From contig CALSQH010000003.1 in the NCBI GenBank assembly GCA_943788445.1, positions 744,001-808,000 of the forward strand: a stretch of DNA of 64,000 bases, given 5' to 3'. The position numbers were made by a program, and so were the translations under genes. Positions 25,790-35,900 of this stretch are shown here, piece by piece. The stretch comes from an uncultured Pseudomonadales bacterium. Its GTDB lineage: Bacteria > Pseudomonadota > Gammaproteobacteria > Pseudomonadales > Porticoccaceae. Below the pieces are notes generated by a model. The model worked only from the letters and a program-made list of their open reading frames with translations, did no database searches and had not been told where the DNA came from. Numbering within the stretch: the first letter of the stretch is position 1; each line of letters begins with the position of its first letter.

Positions 25790-26827
25790 TTAGCCGTCTT
25801 GCTGAACCTGAGTAAAGGTTGCTAAATCAGTTATTTTTGCTCGTGCCAGACCTGAGCCTATAGCATCTTGCGCCATAGCTACACCCTCGTTCATATCCGT
25901 CGCGCAGCCTGCCACATAGAGAGCTGCACCCGCATTCAGGGCAATGATATCTGCGGCTTTGCTGGAATTTGGCCCAGCCTGCTTACCGAGAGCGTCAATA
26001 ATCATGGCCAGCGACTGCTTGGCATCTTCTACATCTAATCCATCGAGACTCTGACGCTCAGGCAAATAGTCTTCTGGCGCAAGTGTATATTCGGTCACTG
26101 CACCGCTTTTATATTCGGCAACAAAAGTTTCTGTGGCGATACTTATTTCGTCCAAACCGTCAGCGGAATGCACAACCATTATATGCTCTGCACCAAGCCG
26201 CCCGAGCACTTCAGCCATTGGCTTGCAGAGTGCTTTGTCGTAGACGCCGATCAACTGTCGCTTGACGCCCGCGGGGTTAGTCATGGGACCGAGAATATTA
26301 AAAATAGTCCGCAGGCTCAGCTCTCGTCTTGGGCCAATCGCATGCTTCATGGCGCTGTGATGGGCAGGCGCAAACATAAAGCCTACACCCAACTCTTGCA
26401 CACAGAGTGCAACCTGCTCAGGACTGAGATTTAAATTTACGCCGGCCGCTTCGAGTAGATCTGCGGCGCCACTGTTGCTGCTGACGGAGCGGTTGCCGTG
26501 TTTGGCGACCTGACCGCCCGCCGCTGCAACCACAAATGTCGATGCGGTTGAGACATTAAATAAGTTCGATTCATCACCACCGGTGCCGACAATATCAACG
26601 AGTCCATCACCGGAAACTTTGACGCCGGTTGCAAGGTCGCGCATGACTTCTACGGCGCCGGCAATCTCATCAATACTTTCACCTTTCATTCTCAGGGCGA
26701 CTAGAAAGCCACCTATTTGAGCTTCACTGGCGTTGCCGGTCATAATCTGGCGCATAACATCGCGCATCTCTGCAGAACTTAGGTTCTGGCCATTAACGAC
26801 GAGTTCAAGTGCCTGTTTGATATCCAT
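25790..26827 (-). CDS. trpD: Anthranilate phosphoribosyltransferase
   Basis: Transfers phosphoribose from PRPP to anthranilate. The 345-residue protein carries the [21 protein letters not shown]-binding loop (near residue 80), [19 protein letters not shown] and GPMTNPA. It lies 14 nt downstream of trpG and is a separate protein rather than a TrpGD fusion. Confidence 0.96.
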   Translation of the reverse strand: MDIKQALELVVNGQNLSSAEMRDVMRQIMTGNASEAQIGGFLVALRMKGESIDEIAGAVEVMRDLATGVKVSGDGLVDIVGTGGDESNLFNVSTASTFVVAAAGGQVAKHGNRSVSSNSGAADLLEAAGVNLNLSPEQVALCVQELGVGFMFAPAHHSAMKHAIGPRRELSLRTIFNILGPMTNPAGVKRQLIGVYDKALCKPMAEVLGRLGAEHIMVVHSADGLDEISIATETFVAEYKSGAVTEYTLAPEDYLPERQSLDGLDVEDAKQSLAMIIDALGKQAGPNSSKAADIIALNAGAALYVAGCATDMNEGVAMAQDAIGSGLARAKITDLATFTQVQQDG

Positions 26828-26841
26828 TGTTTTACCCTCAA

Positions 26842-27420
26842 TCAGCTCTTGAGAAAATTATTCAGTAGGTCATGGCCGTGCTGAGTCAGTATTGACTCAG
26901 GATGAAATTGCACCCCTTCAATCGCCAGCTCTTTATGTCGAACGCCCATGATTTCATCGATACTGCCGTCTTCATTTTGAGTCCAGGCAGTAACCTCAAG
27001 ACAGGGGGGAAGCGTTGTTTGATCTATCACTAATGAGTGATAACGGGTTGCTTCAAAGGGTTTACTCAACCCTTGAAAAACACCGCTATCACTGTGGTAC
27101 ATCATCGATGTTTTGCCGTGCATAACCTGTTTGGCGCGAACGATATCGCCGCCAAAGGCCTGCCCTATACTCTGGTGTCCCAAGCAGATACCAAGAATCG
27201 GAATTCTTCCGGCAAAGGTTTTAATCACCTCGACAGATACACCGGCTTCATTGGGTGTACAGGGGCCGGGAGAAATGACGATTTTTTCTGGCGCCAACTT
27301 TTCAATTTCGGCAATGCTGATTTCATCATTGCGATAGACCTGTACATCCGCGTTTAATTCGGCGAGGTACTGGACAATGTTGTAGGTAAAGGAGTCGTAA
27401 TTATCGATCATTAATATCAT
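26842..27420 (-). CDS. trpG: Anthranilate synthase glutamine amidotransferase subunit
   Basis: Supplies ammonia from glutamine to TrpE. The 192-residue class I amidotransferase has the nucleophile motif GICLGHQ and the catalytic His-Glu pair in [10 protein letters not shown] protein of this kind may also serve PabB in folate synthesis, since no separate pabA is seen here. Its ATG overlaps the trpE stop (27417-27420), indicating coupled translation. Confidence 0.95.
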   Translation of the reverse strand: MILMIDNYDSFTYNIVQYLAELNADVQVYRNDEISIAEIEKLAPEKIVISPGPCTPNEAGVSVEVIKTFAGRIPILGICLGHQSIGQAFGGDIVRAKQVMHGKTSMMYHSDSGVFQGLSKPFEATRYHSLVIDQTTLPPCLEVTAWTQNEDGSIDEIMGVRHKELAIEGVQFHPESILTQHGHDLLNNFLKS

Positions 27421-28931
27421 TTTGACTCTCCATCAGACTGACCGTCGGATTCTTCGATAGGTTGCCCGCAAACCATTGCCGCCGCTCGCATTACTGCTCG
27501 CGCCTTATTCATGGTTTCCTTCCACTCCAGTTCGGGAATGGAATCTGCCACCACCCCAGCTCCGGCCTGAACATGCAGCATGCCGTCTTTAATCACTGCC
27601 GTGCGAATCGCAATTGCGGTATCCATATTGCCGTTCCAACCTATATAGCCAACGGCTCCACCGTAGATATTGCGTTTAACCGGCTCTAGTTCATCAATAA
27701 TTTCCATAGCACGAATTTTTGGCGCGCCACTTAAGGTACCGGCAGGTAAGGTGGCTTTAAGTACTTCTATACTTCCCATTCCGTCGACCACATCGCCGAC
27801 CACATTGGAGGTGATATGCATAACATGAGAATAGCGCTCGACAACCATTGTTTCCGTGACTTCGACGCTTCCGGTTTTACTGATTCGGCCAACATCGTTG
27901 CGGCCTAAGTCAATTAACATTAGGTGCTCGGCAATTTCTTTTGGATCGGCGAGCATTTCATCTTCCATGGCCTGATCTTCCTCTGCCGTTTCGCCGCGCT
28001 TACGCGTGCCAGCAATAGGTCGCACGGTTACCTGCCCATCTTCTAAACGAGCCAACACTTCTGGGGACGATCCGACAATATGGAAGTCTCCCATATTGAG
28101 GAAGTACATGTAGGGTGATGGATTTAGACGGCGCAGTGCGCGATAGAGATTAATCGGTGAGGCATCAAAGGGGGCCGAAAGGCGCTGCGAGGGGACCACC
28201 TGCATAACATCGCCAGCCATCACATAATCTTTAATCTTATTCACGGCTTGCTTGAATTCTTGCTCACCAAAGCTAGAGACAAAATCTTTTTCCAAGATTC
28301 CGTCGCCACTCATATTTATCGGTGGCAATTCTGGGGTTGGCTGGGCTAGTTGTTTCTCTAGCTCGTCGAGCCGGGCTTCTGCTTTCATCAGTGATTCGGG
28401 ATCTTTGGCATCTACATGCACCACCAGCATAATGGTGCCCGACAGATTGTCAAAGACCGCCACCTCATCTGAGGCCATTAACATTATATCTGGCGTACCC
28501 AGCTCATCTGGCGGCGCACTTTCGGCCAGTCGACGCTCGACAAACCGAACGGTGTCGTAACCGAAGTAACCCACAAGGCCACCGGTAAACCGCGGCAGAT
28601 CAGGAAGCTCGGGCATGCTGAATAGTTGCCGAAATTTCTCCACTTCGCCCAGAGGGTCTTTGGTGTTGCGATTGACCATAGGTTTGCCGTCTCGAACAAT
28701 TTCGAGTCGCTGACCAAACACTTTAAGCACGGTAGAGGTTTGCAATCCGATCAGCGAGTAACGCCCCCACTTTTCCCCGCCCTGGACTGATTCGAACATA
28801 TAGGAGTTAGGGCCCTGAGCAAGTTTCAAATAAACGCTCAAAGGAGTTTCAAGATCGGCGAGGACTTCGCGAGTAACCGGAATTCGGTTAAAGTTTTGAC
28901 GGGCTAAATCAGTAAATTTTTCGGGGGTCAT
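27417..28931 (-). CDS. trpE: Anthranilate synthase component I
   Basis: Converts chorismate to anthranilate with TrpG. The 504-residue protein has the chorismate-binding core with [21 protein letters not shown] and [15 protein letters not shown]. An N-terminal region with [19 protein letters not shown] carries the feedback-inhibition LxxS-like segment. The frame opens at 28979, but the ATG at 28931 has AGGA 8 nt before it and begins [12 protein letters not shown], the family start. It heads trpEGDC. The gph gene found between rpe and trpE in Pseudomonas is absent. Confidence 0.95.
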   Translation of the reverse strand: MTPEKFTDLARQNFNRIPVTREVLADLETPLSVYLKLAQGPNSYMFESVQGGEKWGRYSLIGLQTSTVLKVFGQRLEIVRDGKPMVNRNTKDPLGEVEKFRQLFSMPELPDLPRFTGGLVGYFGYDTVRFVERRLAESAPPDELGTPDIMLMASDEVAVFDNLSGTIMLVVHVDAKDPESLMKAEARLDELEKQLAQPTPELPPINMSGDGILEKDFVSSFGEQEFKQAVNKIKDYVMAGDVMQVVPSQRLSAPFDASPINLYRALRRLNPSPYMYFLNMGDFHIVGSSPEVLARLEDGQVTVRPIAGTRKRGETAEEDQAMEDEMLADPKEIAEHLMLIDLGRNDVGRISKTGSVEVTETMVVERYSHVMHITSNVVGDVVDGMGSIEVLKATLPAGTLSGAPKIRAMEIIDELEPVKRNIYGGAVGYIGWNGNMDTAIAIRTAVIKDGMLHVQAGAGVVADSIPELEWKETMNKARAVMRAAAMVCGQPIEESDGQSDGESK

Positions 28932-28968
28932 AATAGTTTCCTGGTTCTCTAACAGAGTGGTTTTCTTT

Positions 28969-29009
28969 GGCGTTAACACGCCTTATCTGGCACTAGATGC
29001 GCCAACGCC
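28969..29009 (-). promoter_or_regulatory. Alternative hairpins in the trpE leader
   Basis: On the minus strand, upstream GGCGTTGGCGC (29009-28999) and downstream GGCGTGTTAACGCC (28982-28969) offer two mutually exclusive pairings: a local GGCGT/ACGCC hairpin, or a long-range GGCGTT/AACGCC stem. No Trp-rich leader peptide is present. Attenuator-like function is only a possibility. Confidence 0.25.
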
Positions 29010-29148
29010 ACTCGCGACAATCACTGTCAAACTGTTTAGAACTCAAGTATTTCACAACCCATCTCCGGTAGGGGTATTCGCTATTGTAATCAATTGCGCG
29101 GTTTCAACAAACCGTCTACGCAAAAGATAGTTAATATTCTCGGTTTTC

Positions 29149-29817
29149 TTAGGCCTGGGCAAGTTCGCTGCGCATTTTGCCGATAACCTCAGCGTAATCT
29201 GATGCACCAAAGATTGCCGATCCAGCAACAAAGGTATCAGCACCCGCGGCGGCGATTTCACGGATATTTTGCACAGTAACGCCACCATCAATCTCAAGAC
29301 GAATATCATGACCACTGCTGTCGATCAGTTTTCTCGCCTCAGCCAGTTTTTCAAGTGTTGATGGAATAAATTTCTGACCACCAAATCCTGGGTTCACTGA
29401 CATCAGTAATAACATATCCATTCGATCCATTACCCAGCGCACAGAATCCAGACCCGTCGCAGGGTTGAGAACAAGTCCCGCCTTACAGCCCAAATCGCGA
29501 ACCAACTGTAGTGATCGATCGACATGGCTGGAGGCTTCCGGATGAAAAGTAATGTAGGTGGCGCCAGCATCGGCAAACATGCGGATAAGGTCATCCACTG
29601 GCTGCACCATAAGATGCACGTCTATGGGTGCGGTTACGCCATGGTCGCGGAGCGCTTTACAGACCATCGGGCCAATGGTGAGATTGGGCACATAGTGATT
29701 ATCCATCACATCAAAGTGCACGACATCGGCACCCGCTTCGAGTACAGCGTCAACCTCTTCACCAAGGCGAGCAAAATTAGCGGATAAAATGGATGGAGCA
29801 ATCAAAAAGTCAGTCAT
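29149..29817 (-). CDS. rpe: Ribulose-phosphate 3-epimerase
   Basis: Interconverts ribulose-5-phosphate and xylulose-5-phosphate in the pentose phosphate pathway. The 222-residue TIM barrel shows [29 protein letters not shown] with metal-binding His and Asp, [14 protein letters not shown] and the phosphate-binding AGSAIFGA. It lies 217 nt upstream of trpE on the same strand, as in Pseudomonas but without gph between them. Confidence 0.96.
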   Translation of the reverse strand: MTDFLIAPSILSANFARLGEEVDAVLEAGADVVHFDVMDNHYVPNLTIGPMVCKALRDHGVTAPIDVHLMVQPVDDLIRMFADAGATYITFHPEASSHVDRSLQLVRDLGCKAGLVLNPATGLDSVRWVMDRMDMLLLMSVNPGFGGQKFIPSTLEKLAEARKLIDSSGHDIRLEIDGGVTVQNIREIAAAGADTFVAGSAIFGASDYAEVIGKMRSELAQA

Positions 29818-30022
29818 AAAACACCAGCAGTCAATTTAGGCGTAACTATGCGCGACTTCGTTATTGGGTGCAAATAATTTGCCCTATATGGCGAGAATTA
29901 ACAGCCTGTCCGGATAGACGGGTAAGGGGGATATAAAAAGTGACCCGCTCTTTGGTGATCTACTGCCGACCAAATATTAGAGGGAGGCTTCACCGGTTTA
30001 TTAAAGGCTAAAATAAAATCCG

Positions 30023-31648
30023 CTATCCGGCGTATTTATAGTCTTTAAACTGATCGCGGAGATCTTTTTTACTGATTTTCCCGGTTGCCGTATGGGGAAT
30101 TTTATCGACAAAAACACAGTCTTCTGGGATCCACCATTTAGCTATTTTCCCCTCTAGGGAGGCTAGAATACTGTTTTTATCAGGGCTGATTCCGGCAACT
30201 GGAATTACGATTAAAAGAGGACGTTCTGTCCACTTGGGGTCATAGATGCCTATGACTGCGGCCTCTTGCACATCCGGGTGAGACATGGCGGCATTTTCTA
30301 CGTCAATGGAGCTAATCCATTCACCCCCAGATTTAATAACATCTTTGACACGATCGGTAATCACCACATAACCGTATTCATCAATCGCCGCCATATCGCC
30401 AGTATCGAACCAACCCTGTTCATCCAGCGCTGGCTTGTCATCGAGCTTGTAATAGCCACGACAAACCCAGGGGCCTTTTACTTTTAGCAATCCAGAGGCT
30501 ACGCCATTCCAGGGTAATTCGTTATTGTCAGCATCGACAATTTTCATTTCAACACCATAGACTATTCGGCCTGCACGTATGCGATAAGCATCGATCTCAT
30601 CTTGAGGTCGGTCTTTCATCCACTCCATAGGTCTGTTGTAACTTCCCAACGGACTCATTTCGGTCATGCCCCATCCTGCGTGCATCCAGACACCGTGCTT
30701 TTCCATTTCCTTCATCAACGAGAGCGGGCACGCGGAGCCACCAACAACAACTTCTTTAAGTGATTCAACTGTCGCACCAGAAGCATTTAGATAATTTACA
30801 AGGGCCAACCAGACGGTTGGAACACCCAGTGAATAATTAACTTTTTCGGCATTTATCAATGCGGTTAGGGTTTCACCATCAGCCATTTTAGGGCCGGGAA
30901 AGACCAGCTTGGCACCGACCATTGGCGCGTTGTATGCCGTTCCCCAGGCGTTGACATGAAACATGGGTACAATCGGCATAATCACATCTTCACCGGAGAG
31001 GTTCATAATATCCGGAAGTGATCCCATCATTGAATGTAACAGGGTGCTGCGGTGACTGTAGACAACGCCTTTGGGGTTGCCCGTGGTGCCAGAGGTGTAG
31101 CACATTGAGCTGGCGGTATTTTCATCGAATTCCGGCCATTCAAAGGTATCGCTTTCATCACCAATAAAGGTCTCGTAACAATGGGCATTGCGCAGACTGG
31201 TGTCTGGCATATTGGCTTCGTCGGTGAGCACCACAAAGCCCTCTACTGCCGGCAACTTATCCTGTAATTGCTCAAGCAATGGAACAAACAAACGGTCAGC
31301 AAAAATCCACTTATCTTCTGCGTGGTTGATAATATATTCAATCTGCTCGGGAAATAATCGTGGATTGATGGTGTGACATATTTGCCCGGAACAGGAAATT
31401 CCGTAATAGAGCTCAAAGTGACGGTAGTCATTCCATGCCAGCGTGGCAACCCGGTCGCCCATTTCAAAGCCAATATTTTGCATGGCATTGCCGAGCTGCC
31501 TGACGCGCCGAAAGGCATCTTTGTAGGTATAGCGATGACAGGGGTTATCCATGGTCACGGATACAATTTCGCGAGAACCATGAATTCGATCAGCATGTTT
31601 CATTATTGTTGTTATGGTCAGCTGTGAATCCATCATTAAGCCGTGCAT
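30023..31648 (-). CDS. Fatty-acyl-CoA synthetase (AMP-forming, AlkK-like)
   Basis: A 541-residue ANL-superfamily ligase that activates a carboxylic acid with ATP and couples it to CoA. It contains the P-loop CYTSGTTGNPKGVVYSHRS (about 184-202), the adenine-binding GWGMTEMSP, the hinge region WFDTGDMAAIDEYG and the catalytic C-terminal lysine in TATGKISKKDLR. Sequence character resembles medium/long-chain fatty acid ligases of the AlkK/FadD3 type. The exact chain length cannot be read from sequence. It appears to be a single-gene unit. Confidence 0.86.
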   Translation of the reverse strand: MHGLMMDSQLTITTIMKHADRIHGSREIVSVTMDNPCHRYTYKDAFRRVRQLGNAMQNIGFEMGDRVATLAWNDYRHFELYYGISCSGQICHTINPRLFPEQIEYIINHAEDKWIFADRLFVPLLEQLQDKLPAVEGFVVLTDEANMPDTSLRNAHCYETFIGDESDTFEWPEFDENTASSMCYTSGTTGNPKGVVYSHRSTLLHSMMGSLPDIMNLSGEDVIMPIVPMFHVNAWGTAYNAPMVGAKLVFPGPKMADGETLTALINAEKVNYSLGVPTVWLALVNYLNASGATVESLKEVVVGGSACPLSLMKEMEKHGVWMHAGWGMTEMSPLGSYNRPMEWMKDRPQDEIDAYRIRAGRIVYGVEMKIVDADNNELPWNGVASGLLKVKGPWVCRGYYKLDDKPALDEQGWFDTGDMAAIDEYGYVVITDRVKDVIKSGGEWISSIDVENAAMSHPDVQEAAVIGIYDPKWTERPLLIVIPVAGISPDKNSILASLEGKIAKWWIPEDCVFVDKIPHTATGKISKKDLRDQFKDYKYAG

Positions 31649-31789
31649 TGTTAACTCCTCACCTTATTTAAGATTCTAGAAACTAAGACTACCACTCGCG
31701 CAAGCTCTGTTACACAACTTATCAGTGGACGACAGGTCATGTCCGCAGCAAAAAATTAGTGAGGGGAAAGCGCTGTTGGTGGGAAGAGA

Positions 31790-32314
31790 TTATTTTTTGG
31801 CGACGATCTCTCGCAGGTGATTTTCGACCTGCTGAAAATCAGGCAGTTGTAGATATTGCCCCTCGTATTCGAGGTTGATACTGATGAGCGGGCTTGTCTC
31901 CAGCTCTTCCTGTGCAGCTAGGGCTGAGTCCTGCTCAATTCTCACTGTGTGCGGAAAACCTTGAGATACGATCGCGTAATAACGGTGCTCATGGCCTTCG
32001 ACCAAGCTGTTGAGAACGACTATCCTCGTACTCTCGGCAAAATCTTTGCCGGAATTATCAGACTGTAAAGCCGAAAAGTCGATTAGCGGAATATCAAGGT
32101 TACGCCAGTTGATCCAACCTAACATCCACGCCGGCGACTGCTCGTCAGCCGTGGATTCTTGGTTGAGAATAATTTCTGCCACTGCGGACATTGGCACAAG
32201 TAAGTCAGTCTTGCCGCCAGCATTTGACTGGCTTGTAGTAGGGGAGCCTATATTGACCGCCAAACAGTCTATTTTTGCCACAGGGCCCTTTTGATCTAGA
32301 AAAAACAAACTCAT
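31790..32314 (-). CDS. chpC: CheW-domain protein ChpC of the Pil-Chp system
   Basis: A 174-residue CheW-like scaffold. The region LVPMSAVAEII, WMLGWINWRNLDIPLIDF and TRIVVLNSL reproduces the CheW two-lobe pattern in a divergent form. It is last in the pilG-to-chpC run, the position of chpC in Pseudomonas. There it is an accessory adaptor that links input to the ChpA kinase. Its ATG overlaps the chpB stop by 4 nt. Confidence 0.8.
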   Translation of the reverse strand: MSLFFLDQKGPVAKIDCLAVNIGSPTTSQSNAGGKTDLLVPMSAVAEIILNQESTADEQSPAWMLGWINWRNLDIPLIDFSALQSDNSGKDFAESTRIVVLNSLVEGHEHRYYAIVSQGFPHTVRIEQDSALAAQEELETSPLISINLEYEGQYLQLPDFQQVENHLREIVAKK

Positions 32315-32916
32315 TGGCTACACGCCTCCATTTGATTTATATGCGTATTTATTCGGCCTGCAAGTTGATCGATGCTACCGACAAAATCGGTCTTACAGCA
32401 TTGAATTACGGCTTCTGGCATCGCTGGCACTATACATTCCTGTGGGTCCTGAACCCAGACCTGACCGGCGTACTCTTTAACCGAACAACAGCCTCTGGCA
32501 CCATCGTCACCCATGCCGGTGAATATAATCGCGCCACAATCTTGACGATAGAGCTGCGCTAAACGATTGGCCAGCTGGTCAATTGAGGGCGCGTAATGTC
32601 CCCGCCATGACGAGGCGAAACGCAGTATCCAGCCCTGCTTGCTCAATCTTGTTTCATATTGTGGTGATATAACCGTTACTGTTCCTGGCCTTATAAACTG
32701 CCCCGTCGATAGCTCCCGCGCAGGCCACCCCGTTTGGGTTTCTATCATCCTCAACACTGTATTTATCTGCTGCCCAGCAATATGCTGTGCATAGACAAAA
32801 GCCAAGTCGCTGGTCACCGGCACATTGGACAAAAATTGCCTGACTGCCTGCAGTCCACCTGTGGACGCCCCGAGCAGCCAAATCTTTTTTGCGTTTCGCG
32901 GCTGCATTTTTTGCAA
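32311..32916 (-). CDS. chpB: Stand-alone CheB-type methylesterase ChpB
   Basis: Removes methyl groups from the transducer PilJ. The 201-residue protein is only the CheB catalytic domain. It has the Ser of LLGASTGGLQAV (near residue 18), the His of AQHIAGQQ (near 45) and the Asp of FTGMGDDGA (near 139), so the catalytic triad is intact. There is no receiver domain, so its activity cannot be controlled in the CheB-P fashion. It follows chpA with no gap. Confidence 0.87.
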   Translation of the reverse strand: MQKMQPRNAKKIWLLGASTGGLQAVRQFLSNVPVTSDLAFVYAQHIAGQQINTVLRMIETQTGWPARELSTGQFIRPGTVTVISPQYETRLSKQGWILRFASSWRGHYAPSIDQLANRLAQLYRQDCGAIIFTGMGDDGARGCCSVKEYAGQVWVQDPQECIVPAMPEAVIQCCKTDFVGSIDQLAGRINTHINQMEACSQ

Positions 32917-35900
32917 TTAACTCTGCACCGTTAACAATTGGTTGAGTGTCTCTAGCAAATGCTCTTCCTGATAGGGCTTACCCATATAATAATCGACACC
33001 CAGCTCCATTGCCCGCTGCCGGTGTTTATCGCCGGTTCTCGAGGTAATCATCACAATCGGGATATGCTTTAAATCCTGACTAGCTTTAACTCGTGTAGCA
33101 ACCTCAAAGCCATCCATTCTCGGCATTTCGATATCCAGTAAAATCACCGCAGGGATCTCTTCCTGCATACTTTTTAATGCCTCAATACCGTCTTTGGCGG
33201 TTAAAACTCTATATCCCTGACGCTTCAAAATACGGCTAGTGACCTTCCTCACGGTTACCGAGTCATCGACCACTAAGACACTGGGGGATATCTCAGTAGA
33301 GGACTCTAACTGAGCATTTGATTTGCCCTCGCCGCCTTTGTCGGCCTGACCGATGCGCTGCAAGTCAGCTATGGCAACACGAGCCAGTTCATTTAGATCG
33401 ATAATAACGACCACCTGCCCATCGCTTAGAATCGTCGCACCCCCCAAACCCGGAACTCCCGAGAACTGCGAACCTAGGCTCTTAACAACAATTTCTCGAG
33501 TGCCGACTATTTCGTCAACCTGTACAGCAAAACGGCGATTGTCGGAATGGAATAAAACCAGCGCTGTATCCGCCTCTAAATTATCCGAGCGACGCAACAC
33601 CTCTGGATTAAGTAGCGTGCCCAGATAACAGAGTTCGTACTGGCTACCAGCGTAGCTAATAACTCCGCCGCTCTGCATTGCCTCATCAATGGCACCGGAA
33701 GACATAAAATGCACGCCATCAATTGAGTTCAACGATAGTGCGTAGTGATCGCCGGTAACATTGATCATTAGCGCGCGGTTCACCGATAGGGTGAAGGGTA
33801 ATACGATAGTGAACTGGGTGCCCTGGCCTGTGGATGTTTCAATATCCACTGTGCCACCGCACTGACGCACTTCGCTATTCACGACATCCATACCCACACC
33901 GCGCCCGGAAATCTGGCTGACCGCGTCCGATGTCGAAAACCCTGGATGGAAAATAAACTGCGCAATCTCATGGTCTGACAGCGCCGCATCCTCGCTAATC
34001 AGGTCTTTTTCAAGGGCTATTTGACGGATACGATCAACATCTAGACCACGGCCATCGTCGGCCAAGTGAATGACAATATCACCGCCCTGTCGATAAGTGG
34101 TTATAGCAATACTGCCCGTTGCCGGTTTGCCCGCCTCAAGCCTTTGCTGCTCGGATTCAATACCATGATCGACAGCATTGCGAATCATATGCTCAAGTGG
34201 CGCTACCATTCTGTCCAAGACCGATCGATCCATTTCGCCGTGGATATTATCCATGCGTAGCTCAACTTTTTTATCCAGTTCAAGTCCAACCTGACGAACA
34301 ATCCGGCGCAGTCGCGGAACAATTCTCGCAAACGGCACCATACGGGTTTTCATGAGACCCTCTTGAAGGTCAGTGTTGATTCTAGACTGGTGTAAAAGAA
34401 GGGTTTCAGTACCAATTAGCCGCTCGGTCAGGGTTTCTTTAAGATCATGTAAATCTGAGGCTGACTCCATCAGTGAGCCCGTCAATTGCTGAAGGTGGGA
34501 ATAGCGGTCCATTTCCAATGGATCAAAGCTCTCCGCTTCTCCAGAGGCTTCAATTTGCTCACGACGATAGTCAATCTGGGCTTCGGTCTCAGTGCCCAAG
34601 CGCCTGACCTGCTCCTGCAAACGCTGAACCGTTGCATCCATCTCATCAAGGAATTGCGTAAATTCACTAACCTGCTCTTCAATGCGGCCACGGAAAATTA
34701 TATTTTCGCCGGATAAATTAACCAAGGTATCCAGAACTTCGGCTCCGATCCGCACAACCTCTTTGATTTCACCCTTAACCGAAAAGGACTTCGCGGCTGC
34801 TTCTCGGGTTGATTGATGCTCTGCCTCAACAGGCTGATCAGCGGCCTTCACTATGTCTGTGAGCTGCAGCTCAGGGAGTATAGACGCTGTAGGGCGCGAT
34901 GGTTCCTGCTCTGCGGAGCTTTGCTGTATATCACCCACTTCCAGAGCATCCATTTTCTGACTAAGTGCAGCTATATCACCTCCATGAGCGATTTGACGAA
35001 CAATATCGTAAGCACTCACTAGCCCTTCTTGGTGTGCAATCATTGCCTTAAAGAATTTCTTGTTGTGGTTTTTGGTGGCGTCGATTAGCGACTCAATGGC
35101 ATGAGCTCGTTCACCCAAGGCATTAAAACCGGCCATTCTTGCGCCGCCTTTTAGGGTATGAAGATCTCGCTTTAAGCGGTCCGCTAACTCCACTTGCTTG
35201 GGATTGGATCGCCAAGCAAGCACTGACTCTTCGATACTGCTAACGATGTCGTCAGCCTCTTCGACAAATACGCCAACAATTTCCTGATCGAGGTCTGCAT
35301 CAATCAAGGATATTGAGCGATCGGCTGCGGGTTCCTCTAATTTCTGTTGAGACGGGTCTGATTGAGTAGAGTCGGGTTGATCAGTTTCACTTACAGACTC
35401 TTCGATTCTATTCTTATCAATAGCAGGCTCAGTTGCATTCATCTCGGGAAGTGCAATCTCTGTCTCCTGAGCGTCGACTAACTCGTCGAGTTGATCATCG
35501 GCCAGTTCTTCTTCAAGCTTTTCAGTAGGCTGCTCTTCTGTAGATAGTTGTTCTGTAGATGGCTCTTCGGCGAGTGACTCTTCCGCAGGCAGCTCTTCTT
35601 TTAGCTGCTCTTCTTTTAAAAGTTCTGCTTTTTCAATTGCCTCTTTATTTGCTTTGGCTTCAGCTTCAGCCTCTTTCTCAGCCAACGCTTGTGCTTCTTT
35701 GGCCTGTTCAGCGGCGATACGCTCTCGCTCGAGCTCTGCATGATCGCGTTTATTCTTTTCCGCCAACTGTTCAGAAAGCTGTTGTGTAATTGCCAACAAA
35801 TCATTCTTTTGCGCGTCTTTAAGCGCATCGAGATCCTGATCTGCGGCCAACATATCAAACAGATTCAACAGCGTTTCATGATTTACCTGCATCACTTCAA

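Noticed and set aside
28932..29148. trp leader peptide for attenuation
   Set aside because: No short ORF with consecutive Trp codons was found on the minus strand upstream of trpE.
29052..29315. ORF of 87 codons between rpe and trpE
   Set aside because: Most of it lies inside rpe in another frame and it resembles no family; it is not a remnant of gph as far as can be read.
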